The notes beneath the pieces were generated by a model that was not told where the DNA came from, did not search any database, and was given only the letters and a program-made list of their open reading frames with translations. From positions 1,185,417 through 1,249,416 of the forward strand of contig OX465108.1 in the NCBI GenBank assembly GCA_949987565.1: a stretch of DNA of 64,000 nucleotides. The letters are read 5' to 3'. Of this stretch, positions 49,559 through 62,000 are shown in pieces. Source of the stretch: Luidia sarsii. Its lineage: Eukaryota > Echinodermata > Asteroidea > Paxillosida > Luidiidae. The stretch's first letter is position 1. Each line of letters begins with the position of its first letter. Made by a program: the position numbers and the translations under genes.

Positions 49559-52500
49559 ATGGATGAGTTCAAAAAGTCGAAGTTGTTCGCCACGTCCGCC
49601 ATCGATCTCAAGGATGAGCTGGAGGAGGTAACAGTTGGGGTTTGTTGTCTGTGTGTTGTTACTTGTAGCGGTGGCGGGTGAGAAGCCCATAAACTTTGTG
49701 CAGTGCATGGCTGTGGCTGTTGAAGTTATCGCCGTTACCCCTTCACCGAACGGCCAGTCCCGTATCCATGCATGAGCTTCGGAAAATATAAGTTTTCCTT
49801 CTCCCAGTCTGGACAAATCTGACCTCAAATCCCACCAGATCGGTATTGCGTGCCAAAATATCTGTGTTATTCGGTGATTTTGAGAAATGTGTCTCAAGGA
49901 TACCCTCATCAGAATGATAAAAACAACAAATAAGGACATTTGAAAATGAAACAGTCTCATGTGTGACTGTGGTTTGTTTATGCTCAATGGTTTATCCATA
50001 GAGGTTATCATATCAATGTATCGTATGGTTCCTGCCAACATTAATTAGTTGAATCATGGACAAAGGTTAAATTGTCACATTTCATTTTGGCAAAGCTTGT
50101 CCAAGGTGAGAGATTTGGAGTTCAAGGCCATTAAAACAACACATTATTCTGTATTTGCCAAGCTAGTGACTTGTCCCTCTTTTTAAAATTTGAATATCTT
50201 TTAATTCAAATACCCATTTATTTTAAGTTTGATGAAAAAAATATTTGTAAGCCTGCAATTGATGAGATAATTAAGTGTTTTATCCACTCCACAGTTTAAT
50301 ATTTTTCTCCATATATATGTATGATTATCTGGTAAATACCTTTTTTTCTAGATTTTGAATGTTTGTTTTCTTTTTCGTTGCAAACATTGTTTCTCATCTG
50401 AAAACACACACTTGAATAACAGAGGTTGATTTCACGGGATTCAGAGAGATGTTTGTCTTTAAAAAAAAAATAGTATATCAGGGTTTTCCCTGGAATTTTG
50501 TGAGCATGAGGTGGCAACCAATAATTTGCTCAATAGATGAGTCTTGGATGGGTATATTGTGGATGTAATGTGTTGATTAGATAGGGAATGAGTCTAAAAC
50601 ACTGTAATATGTGCATGTCCATGTTCAGTAATGTGCAAGGAAACATCACATATTGCACACAGCCCTGTACCCTTGGTAAGGTGCTATTGTTTTTTTGTGC
50701 ATATTTTTTTTCAAGAATGTTTTTGACCCCTAAGGTGGTAAGTTTTTGAGACCTGAGGTGATCCATCAAAAGTGTTAGATGGGCTGCCTCACAGTCTATG
50801 CAGGGAAAACCCTGCTATTTATACTGTAGAAGCCCAGATGTTTTGTCCATGTTCATCTTGAATTTGATCCCGGTTAAGGGCTGCAGAGCCGAGATTAAAG
50901 GTTGTAGAGCACTGGTATTCTGTTCCATTGGTCTCAGGTCCAAACCCAAACTCAGTCAATTTTCTTGTCCTCTTTTAATGATTTATCTTTTTTTGCTTTC
51001 TTGCTTCCGTTTCAGAAAATGGAGAAGAGCCATGAAATTGTCGCCAAAGTCATCGGGAGTTCCTCGGAAAGGGAAGCACACGATGCACTGACAGCCGTGG
51101 TAAGTTGATTCTACAAAAAAATCTTCACCTTTTTCATCTTCATTCTGTGAAATGTGAATCTAATCTTGCAGTTGCTCCTCAGTTAATAAAAAAACTGTTG
51201 CAAACTGCTCACTGACTAAAATGACCTGCAATACATCAATCTCAAAAGTTAGAGGGCCTGACGTTTCGATCTTTGCAGGACCTTTCTCAAAGGCAAAGTG
51301 CCCTTGAGTTTGAGCACTGACGTTCTGCTCAGGCCTCTTTTGTGACATGTTTTGATTTTGGTTAAAATTGAGAGGGCCAGATGTTTTCGATGCTAGAAGG
51401 ATCTTTCTCGGAGGTTGAAAGAAAGCCAAGAAAAAATTTGCCAAGAACAACCCTGCTTATGCTTGAATGGGTCTGGCCCTGTTTAAATTGTTTGATATAT
51501 TTCTTCATAGCTGTGGTCATCAACACCAACAAGGCATTATCATTTTTGCGTAACTGTTTGATTTTGTAAACTTGTGCCGTCAGGTTTGCAAAGGGATGAA
51601 GGAGCATGAGGAGATCACAATGGGACTCCTGTACAACATCTTGACCAACCCTGGCTCAGCTCCCAAGGTAAGGAATGAGCTGACAGATTCCACAGACAAC
51701 AAGCATGGATGATCAGCCTCCTAACCGGAGGTCTTGTATGGATGCCCTGCAACAATGTGTTTTTTTTTTCTGTTTTTTTTTTGCAACAAATTTGTTGCCC
51801 AGTCCTTTGATCCTGGCAGGACACATCTCGAGCCAGAATGGCAAAGACAAAAACAGAGAGACAGAAGAGGAAAAAAAATGCTTGTACGGTAACTGAAGAT
51901 GTACGATGGAAAAAAGCTGGTATATATACCAGGGCTTTGGAGAACAGCTTGCCTGATTCCATTGACTGAAAAGGCTCAAGAATTTGATTACATGAGGACA
52001 ATTTTTGAGAGGCATCATTTCAGTTTTTTAAGGAACAATATGTAAATTTGCCAATCTATACTGCAAATTCTTTTTAAGGATTTTCAGATGCGGTTCCACA
52101 AGAGTCTGGTAAAGGGCTCACAAGAACCAATCTTCTCTTCCCAAGGTCAGGGTTCTCAGTAACAATCCATTGATTTTGTCTCGATTCAGAATTGATTGGT
52201 GTGATTTGTTTTGATTTGATTTGATTAGACGTACCGGGATCTGGCGCTGATCTCCCGCGACGGCCTCTCGGTGGCCTGGAACAAGCTGAACCAGATTGTG
52301 GTGGATAAATACACCAAGCTTCTGGACAGCGTAAGGACACAGGTGCGTAAATCGTCCGTCCTTCTAACAGTACCTTCTAAAGCGGTTTTTTTCTCCCATG
52401 ATTTGTTCTATCTACTTTTCTCATAATTTGTTTTTTTTCCATAATTTTTTTTATATTATTTTTTTATAAATATCCTTCTGTTTCTACCATTTTGCTTCCA

Positions 52501-55500
52501 ATGAAGGGAAAAAAATCATACCAATGACCACGGACTATTTGTTTTGGTACAAATCTCACTTGAGGAACCTCTGTATATCTTTTTAAGCAAGAAATTTGGC
52601 AAAACAGTGAATATGCAGTGTGAACAACAAGTTGGGAAAGAGACAAAATTATTTCGAACTCTCAAAATGTTCCGGTTTCAACTTCTTATAAAAAAGGCCA
52701 CTCAAAGCCTGATTCATTTGTTTTTGAAACTTGTCCCCCCAAAAAAGCAATTCAAATTGTTTGACCAGATGTGCTGATTGGTTGCAGCTCGTGTGGGTTA
52801 CCAAGGAGATGGTCAAGAATTCCGTGACGGGAGTTGTCAACGTCTGCTCCTCGCTCATCAAGCAGATTGCTGGTAAGGTCGTAGGTCGGGAACGCTGGAC
52901 TTGGCCTAGCCTCCGGCTCCAGGCTGAATTCCTGATGCACATTTTTTTTTTGCAAATTTAAAGATTCATATTTTGTAGCCAGTAGACAGTAAATAGTAAA
53001 TAGAATTTCTTTATTTAGGTCAATCATTTATTTTACAGTGTTTTAGGATTTTGATTTTCACGTTTTGTTTCTTCCATAGGAGGAGATATCACCCCCAAGA
53101 ACACATGGCTGGCTGAGGCAATGCTAGATCTCTTCACGGAAAACAAGCAAGTTTATTCTTTGGTCGTCCTTCCCGTAGAACCCAATAGCTATCCTTGCTT
53201 GAGTGGAGTCCTTGGAATGTAGAATTTGATTGAGAGATGCTGAACGTTCCTTCATTTTTGTGTTTTGAGCGCTTAATTAGTAAGCATTTATTGAACAGAT
53301 GTGAATGGCTGAATATCAATTTTGAAGATCAGCCATGGCCTAGTTGTTAGTTCAAGTGAAGGAGTTTTATCTCAGCAATTTTCTTTTTTTTTTAATCTCA
53401 AAAGTTACAGGGCCTGATATTTCGAATCTGGTAGGACCTTGCTCAAATTCAGGACCTTTCTCTTTGCCTTTGAGAAAGGTCCTGCTAGGATCGAAACGTC
53501 AGGCCCTCTAACTTTTAAGATTTATGTATTGCAGGTCATTTTAGTCAGTGAGCAGTTTGCCACATTTTTATTTTATTTACTTCAATATTGTTTTCAAAAT
53601 CTTCATTAACAGAAGAGACTTGATTTAGTCTTGAATCTTTTAGTCTGTGGCTTGCTGTAGTATCAGGTTCGCAGTGCCACAAGGCCCTCTTGTGGACAGA
53701 CAGAGGAATGAAAAATTGCCACACTGCACATCTTAATGGACTGTGGCTATTATTCAGACGGAGAGGGTTATTCTGTGGCTGTGTAGTCCTTTGTCTCTGT
53801 AACATTTCTATGATCAATCAGAGGAGGAAAAAACCTTGATTGGAAGAACTTAAAGTGATATACAAAAATGTTGCAAACTGCTTACTGACTAAAATTACCA
53901 AAATTCAAATCTCAAAATTTAGTGGGCCTGACGTTTTGATCCCGATCGCAACGTCAGGCCCACTAATTTTTTGATTGAAAGAAGATTGCTTCATCTGTGA
54001 AGTGGCTCTGACACTAATTTTTGTTTTTCAAACTGGCCAGCTGGGCCAGTTAGAGATAGCCTTCAACTGGCCAGAGACAATTCCCAACAATCGTTTTGTT
54101 ATTGGAGTCATTTCTAGAATCTAACCTTGAGCACTGTTGACATTCTCTTCTAATGTGAAGGTCCTGGTTGGACAAGTACCCTGTCTTAATGGCTATGGTT
54201 CTCTACACGTATCTGAGGGTGATTGAGGACCATGCTACCTCCATGCTGGCCATCCTACGCCAGCGAGAGGTGGACTTCTGCATCGGGCTTCTCAGGTCAA
54301 AGGTCAGTCGGGTCCTTCCCAGTTGAAGTATATCATAAACTACTTGGAAATTAAATTATTTTTTTGTGTGTTAAGATTGGAGTTTGGTCATTATTAATGA
54401 AGACAAAACCTGTGATTAAGGATCATTAACCCTTCAGAAATTAATTTGTGAAATAGCAAAGAGAGATTGACTGAACATGGTATTTGAAACTTAGACCCTT
54501 TGCTTAAACTACTGTACCAGTGCTCAAACCAATTGGGCTATCCAGCCCTTGGATGGTAACCATCCCGAATAGTCATAGTTCAACTATCTTTGTTGGGGTA
54601 GGGTACCAGTCGGAAGTGGTAAACTCAGTGCAACTTTATTTTGTAAACAAATAAATGAATCAAAGGAGACCTGACAGAAAAACAAAAAATCAAACTGTTT
54701 GTGAAAATAGACGTCTGAATTGGATAGAAAGATTCTCAATTGTGCTTTTGGGGCTGTTTTTGTTTGTGGGGGCTGACAGTTTAACGAGTGCTGCAGAATA
54801 GGCCGTGACCTTCTCAGACTCCTGCAGAACGTGGCGAGAATCCCAGAGTTTGAGAAGCTGTGGAAGGACATGATCCACAGGCCGCAGTCCCTGAGTCCTC
54901 AGTTCACAGGTGAAGTGTGCAGCCCCATTTGATTTGTACACTAGGGATGAGCCCGTTTGGGGAATCGGCTGCAGCTGTGGCTTCCCATAGGCTCATGTGT
55001 GATTGGAAGCCGTAGCCTTTTTGTTTCATAGTCAGGGGGCCCTTGAGAAGAAGCTTTGGAAAGACATGCTATGTAGGCCACAGTCCCTCAGTCCCTTAGT
55101 CTAGCCGCAGCTGTAGCGGCTTCCATAGACTTGAGTGTAATTTTAAGCCTTAGCCATTGACATTGGATAAAGCCTTTCTCAGGAAACTTGTTCTGCTTCT
55201 TTTGTAGGCATCCCATCTCTGCTGTAGAAACCTTGTATAGAACTGCGTGCGATTGAGAGTTATAGCTGTTGAATTTCAAACTGAATTTCAAAGAAACGAG
55301 TTGCATTATGAACCTCAATTTGGTGTAGGTTTGAAGCTGACAATGTAACTAAATTCAGCTATGTACATCTCTAAATTTTTGTAGAACCAGTCACAAATTA
55401 AGAGGTAGCTTTATTATAAACTTATTATTTTAAACAAGGGAAAGAGATTATTCATTTATCAACAGTTGTTGAATTATCCTCCAATAAACCAGTTTGTTGC

Positions 55501-56053
55501 CTCTGTGAGTGATCTTTGTTTCACACCATTGAACATTTTCATCATTATAAATACATGTTAATAATTGGTATCATTGTCAATAAATGTTTTCCGAAAATAG
55601 GTGTCGCCCAGCTCATGAACCAGCGAACCTCCCCCAAGTATCTGGCCTGTAGACTGACTCCAGAAATGGAGAAGAAGATCATATTCCTCACGTCCAAGGT
55701 AAGGAGAAGCAAGGCTAGCATAGCTGCCAGCCATTCCTATTTTGGAGGAATCATTCCTCTTTTTGGGGTAAAAATTGATCACTTTTTACAAGCTCTTGAC
55801 GACAGATTCTGATTTTTGGCTAGGAAATACACATGTATTCTTATGTAATTTGCTCTGTGATTCCCGATTTTTTTTTTAGCAAGGCTTGGCTTAGGTGCAG
55901 GATTGCTCAACCATAGCCCTGACACTGGTATTTTGAAGGTTCCGGTAGGGTTGGAGTTAACTCTGATGATAACTTGCTGACCATTTCACCTTTTTTTCAT
56001 GGACAGGTCGGTTTGGCCAACAGAAGAGGTACCAAGACTGGTTTCAGAAACAG
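49559..56053 (+). CDS. INTS3: INTS3 exons 1-10 (N-terminal half before the gap)
   Basis: Exons 49559-49627, 51016-51099, 51584-51667, 52229-52342, 52788-52872, 53080-53146, 54161-54302, 54780-54909, 55601-55698 and 56007-56053. Conserved stretches: HDALTAVVCKGMKEHEEI, YRDLALISRDGLSVAWNKLN, QLVWVTKEMVKNSVTGVVN, LIKQIAGGDITPKNTWLAEA, LYTYLRVIEDHATSM, LRQREVDFCIGLLRSK, GRDLLRLLQNVARIPEFEKL, SLSPQFTGVAQLMNQRTSPK and ACRLTPEMEKKIIFLTSK. They match human INTS3 closely throughout. Exon 10 encodes RFGQQKRYQDWFQKQ but joins exon 9 out of phase by one base as written. Confidence 0.93.
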
Positions 56054-59000
56054 GTAAACGACAACTTCTCCAGAAACGGGTCAAGATTGTATTGTTGACA
56101 ACCTCAAACCTGAGCCGTAGTTCTTGCAATTTCTTTGGGTCTTTTACATCGGTTATACTAATGCCCTACCACCTGAGCAAACCAGGCCTAGTAGGCAAAC
56201 CCATAACTTGGGTTAACTCATAACTTATAAGTAACTCATAACTGGTCAGAGGACAATAGATGCTGTAAGATAGCACCTTGCAACAAATTGCAACTGCTCA
56301 NNNNNNNNNNNNNNNNNNNNNNNNNNNNNNNNNNNNNNNNNNNNNNNNNNNNNNNNNNNNNNNNNNNNNNNNNNNNNNNNNNNNNNNNNNNNNNNNNNNN
56401 NNNNNNNNNNNNNNNNNNNNNNNNNNNNNNNNNNNNNNNNNNNNNNNNNNNNNNNNNNNNNNNNNNNNNNNNNNNNNNNNNNNNNNNNNNNNNNNNNNNN
56501 AGACCGAGATAAAGAGAGAGACAGGGAGATAGAGAAAGACAAACTAACAGACAGACAGACAGAGAGAGATAAAAGAGTGACAGACACAGAGAGGCAGAAA
56601 GAGATGTGACAGCTTTTACTCATTGATTTTTTTTATGGCAGTCAAACGCGGCAGCCTCCTGTGCCAAGTTGGCCCTGTTCTATGACTGGCTTCTCTTCAA
56701 TCCGTCAAGAGGAAACATCATGGATATTGGTGAGTGGAAGAAAGAAAATGAAAGCTTTCTGCTGTAAGAAAGGTCCTGCAAGGATTGAGATGTCCGGCTC
56801 TCTTAAAGTTGTTAAGATCATATTTGAAAGTGATGAGAGATCAAGCTACTCATGGTGAAGGCAGCAACTCCAAATAGATGTGAAAACATTTAGAGGGCTT
56901 GACATTTTGATGTGAGAAAAACCTTAGGCTGTCTGCCTAAAAAAATACTGAAATAGTTTGCTTATCTATGCATTCTCCTCATTGTGGATTTTTTTTTTCT
57001 CTTTTTTCTTCAGAGCCAGCAATTCTAGTCATGCATCACTCCATGCGGTCACATCCTGCTATCACGGCCACACTCTTGGATTTCCTGTGTAGAGTAAGTC
57101 CCCTAAACTCAGTCCAATAAAAATCATTTTTACCACAATAAATTTGAAGTAAGGCCCCCATTTTTTACAGATGGTAATTCAGCATAGCTGCCAACCATTC
57201 CTATTTTGGAGGAATCATTCCTCTTATTTTGTTGGTAAAAATATATCACTTTTTACAAACTCTTGACAACAGATTCTGATTTTTGGCTTGGAAATACTAT
57301 TTTTCTAGTTTCTCTTCCCCCTTCCTTCGTGTACATGTATCTGTTTTGTCCTTGTCACTCTGCCTTTGAGAAAGGTCCTGCTAGGATCGAGACGTCATGC
57401 CCATTAAATTTTAAGATTTTTCTATGTAGTTTGCTCTGTGATTCCTGGTTTTTTTTAATCAGAAGTATTCCTAACTTCCTTTAAGATGGGTTGGCAGCTG
57501 TGATTCAAAGATGATTTCTGATGATTTTAGAAAAGGATATCTGACGAAATTGTTTCTTTTTTGGGCGGTGTTTTTTGTTTCTTCTGCAGATAATTCCCAA
57601 TCTTCATCCACCCCTTGAGTCCCAGTTCCGGCAAGGAGTAAACTCAGCGCTCCGGTTCCTCCTTGAGAAGAGAGTCCTGCAGTAAGTTGCCGCGATCATG
57701 TCCACCAGAAACAAATAAGAGCGTGGTGTCGTAAAGCTTAGCTGGGCCTGACGTTTCGATCCTAGCAGGACCTTTTTTAAAGGCAGAATTCTGCCTTTGA
57801 GTAAGGTCCTGCTAGGATCGAAACGTCAGGCACTCCTAAATTTTAATAGTCGCCTTTTGGTAATTTTAGTCCAGTTTGCAACAGTCTTGCATCTTACCTG
57901 TGTCTTAATAAACCTGCTTACTCATTCATTCACTCATTCAAAATCTTCATCATTTGCCAAAAAATGCAGATGTGGTTCGGTGGGGACTCCAACAAAAAAA
58001 GCTAGAGTACAACTCTCTGTTTTGTTTAACGCGACTCCTCTTTTGGCGAAACATTCCTCTCTCTATTGTGAAACACGCCTGCCTCTTTGTAAAATATTAC
58101 TTCCACTTCCTTAAGCGCAACTTTGTGATCATTTGAAATCACGACCCTCCCTTTCGTAAAAAAAAGAAAATGTGCCTCGTAAAACACATCTCTCTCTGTG
58201 AAAAAACTGTCGCCATCATTTTGTGAATTCCATCTGTCTCTTTTAAAAAAAACATGACTCCCTCCATGTCGTTTTGCAAAACATGACTCTTTATCAAGTG
58301 CAACTCTCTTCGTAAAACTCACTGGTCTCGTGTAGAGCAGGAATTCCTCCAGATTGTTTCACAGGGTCGAGCTTTTTTTTTTTTTTTTTTGCAGGTCCTT
58401 GGCGCCGCTTTTTGACAACGCCAAGCTGGACCGGGATCTGAGGGCGATGACCCGCGACATGTTTGCCGAGTTCTGCACGCCCACCACTCCCACCACGCCC
58501 ACCACCCCTACCACACCCACCACTCCCACCATCCCAACGCTGCCATTGCCTTCCGAAGGTAAGCTGCTCCCCTCATAGGACCAATACAAACAAACATTCA
58601 CTTTTACATTGTGATCAGTCAAATAAACTAAGCCTTCGGAAAAACCGACTGGGAACTTTTGAAAACTTGGCAAAGAATGGTCGAGTTGCTTCTGACTGGC
58701 ACCCCACCTCCTATTATTAGGGAAGGCCACCATCTGAGGGATGGATAGCTCAAATGGAAGAGCACTGGTACGTTAATCCAGAGGACTTGGGTTCAAGTCC
58801 CGTTCCAGTCAAACGAATCTCTTTTGAGAGTGTCAGTCACACTGGGTACACACTGCCCGAAATGTTGAGTTACCGGCTCTTTTCAGAGCCACACTCCGCC
58901 TCAATAGAGACGTGCTACATGGTGTCACCGCAAAATTCCACTCAGAATCCAGCCACAAGCCGAAACCTTTATTTCTCATGTTTTGTGAGACTGAGTCAAA

Positions 59001-62000
59001 GCCAGAGCCCTAAGTCGCATAGACACCTGGTAGTTACTTTTGCCCTCATCTCAGCATCCTCTTTCTCTCTCTGTCTTTCTCCGTCTCTTTCTTAAAGACG
59101 GCAAGTCGGAGCCGGAGTCCCCCAACAACGACCACAGCCCTCTCCAGAGATTACCCTCGGAGGATGCCACCTTCAGTGACGAGGAGGAAGAGGACAGATG
59201 TGAGTACCAAGCGCCAGTCTGCTGCCCGGCAGGAGTCAGGGTACCAGATCTGTGGAGGCTGATCCATTAGCCGGAAAACTTGTCTGATTTTGTTTTTTGC
59301 TGGTTGAAGTGCATGATGCACGGATGTAGGCTTCTCGAAATTTTTCTGGATTTCCGGAAATGGTGATGGTGATTTTATTTGTTATTTTTTAAAATTATTA
59401 TTATTTATTTTATTTCTATTTTTTTTAACTCCCAAAATATGATGAATTTTATGAAAAGAATTAAAAATGATTTTTATGTGTTAAAACTCTACAAACTGAA
59501 GGGCGCCTGCCGTGAATCTCTCGGTCGTCTAAGCGCTCACTCGCAGTCGCACAATTTATTGGCCTTCAGTGATTTTCAGGAAATGACTTTGTCAGTACAT
59601 CCCTGATGATGTGTCCTCATTTAAAAAAAAAAATTGTTGGGTCTCCCTCAGCCTTGAGGCAACGACTACAAGACACGGCCGTGTTCTGTCCCATAAAGCA
59701 GGAGGAGGAGGAGGTGGACCTAGACCTTTACCTGGATCAGCTGGACGGAGAGATCAAGGAGATGTGCTCCATCCTCCAAAGCCAGAGGTGAGAAATCCAT
59801 CCAGCGGTACATTACAATCCTCCGCCTTTTTTCGGTCGGTGGAAAAAAATCGGAAACAAATATGTTTGAAATAATGACAGGTTGAACTTGAAGTATTCAA
59901 CCATGAACTGCCGTATATCTTTTGGACATAGCGCCCTCTTTTTGTCAGATACAAACAGGAGGTTTCTTTTCATTTTTTTCCCCATCTAGGGAATCGGACA
60001 TTGAGACTCAATGTGAAACAATGGAGAATCTATGTAGCGTCATATTAGAAATGGTAAGTCAACATCGCCGTGGGTGGATGTGAACTCTGACCTCATGATT
60101 TGCAAATTGAGCTTTGATTTCATATGCTGCCCAGAAATGACCCATGTCCTTTGCCCTTTAAGTTGCATGGTGGAAAGTTTTTTCGGTGACACCGTGCAAG
60201 TCATGTTTTTCGCGATGGAGTGTGACTCTGACACGAGCCAGTAACTTGGAATGCATCTTTGGTGTTCTCTCTCCATTCTCTTCACTCCTTCCTTCGTAGG
60301 ATGATTTTGACAGCGACGTGGCCGGACCCTTGGCCATGTTCCTCTGCAATTTGTACAAAAGCGACATCACCGGGGAAACCTTGCCGGACGAAATCACAGA
60401 TGAGTAAGTAGCTGTCACCTCTGTCCTCATTGCCACTTCTGTTTCAATTTAAATGATGGAACCTGCCCACATATTTAAATGGCCAAAGTACAAGTCTCCA
60501 AAAAGTAAAGGGCTGACATTTCAATCGGAGCAGGAACCTTTTTCTGCCTTTGAGAAAAGTAGGTATCGTTCTTTGATAGCCTGGTGACAGATTGACTTGA
60601 TATTGGACCTCATTGTGAAGAGGACAGGAATAAGACTGCTGAATTCCTTAATTGGCAATTTGTTTATTGTTCAATTGTTGCCATTGTTAACAATTGAGTT
60701 TTTACTGCAGTTCTGAGATTTGTTTCATCCTTTTGTTCCCCCAATAGGACGATGGAAGACTCCCTTGGGAAACCAATATTTGTCATTTTCAGGTGAGACC
60801 ATTTTCAGAATATCATTATCTACAACTACCACAGATATAGCATGATGTTTGTGTCAAGGAGAATGTAATTCATTGAGGTTTGCCCTGCTCGACATGATAA
60901 ACACTGAGTGCTCAATGATCAGGCATCGGGCAAAGCACTGAGCACTCAGTGTTGATCACGTCGAGCAGGGCAAACCCTCGTTGAACTGGCAATTCTAGCA
61001 CCACTATCACACACTCAACACTCGTGTGTGTGTGTGCTCTTGTCGCTTGACGCCGTACGCCTCCTTGTCGTCGAATCGCAGGAATCTGAGCGCTGATGCT
61101 GAGCAGGATTCGTGTCCCCTGCAGCTCCTGACCTTAGTCTGCATGATGTACGAGAAACAAGTCCAGATTGGCTACAACTTGCTCTACTTCTTACACGCCA
61201 GGTAAATGCACACCCCCCCAAAAAAAACAAAAAAATAACAATTATGACAACTCCATCAGGGTTTGGTTTTGAAGAGCTTTGAATTGTTGGAAATTCAGCT
61301 GAGGTTTTTTTGTTTTTTTTAATCCATCTTGGTTAAACAATTTATACTTGGGTATCTGACATGGTTAATTCAATTGTATTTATTCTTGGCCTGGGGCCAA
61401 TTTAATTATTTGCTGCCTTCATATTGAACAGCCTGAAATCATTTTTATTCGTAACTTGAAAAATTGGTAAAAAAAAAATTGACTGGACTGAAATTTGAAC
61501 CTGAAACCTCTGGTTTTGCGTACCAGCGCTCTTTCCATCCAAGCTATCCAGCCCCTTAGATGGTGGCCTTCCCAAATTAATAGTCAACTACCGGTAGTCT
61601 TTGCCGAGACCTCTGGATTAATGTACCAGCACTCTTCCCATCCGAGCTATCCAGCCCTTAGATGGTGGCCTTCCCAAATTAATAGTCAACTACAGTAGTC
61701 TTTGCCAGGGTGGGGGCACCAGTCGGAAGCAATTCAACCATTCTTTCTTAACTTGCTATCTTCCCATGGATAGCCTGAGATCTCATCTCTTCTTTACTCG
61801 TTTACTGTCATAACGATTAGCCTGACATATTATCCAGCCTTGAAGACCCTGACTGTTTTTCTCTCTGCTTTGCCGTGCTTTGTCCCAGCAGCAGTAAGCA
61901 AGGAGAGAGACGATTGCACATTTACGAGGAGGTGTGCAAAAACACTGAAATAGGCAGTCTTCCCTCGTGCTTGGTGCGGGATTACAAGGTGAGTGCGTTC

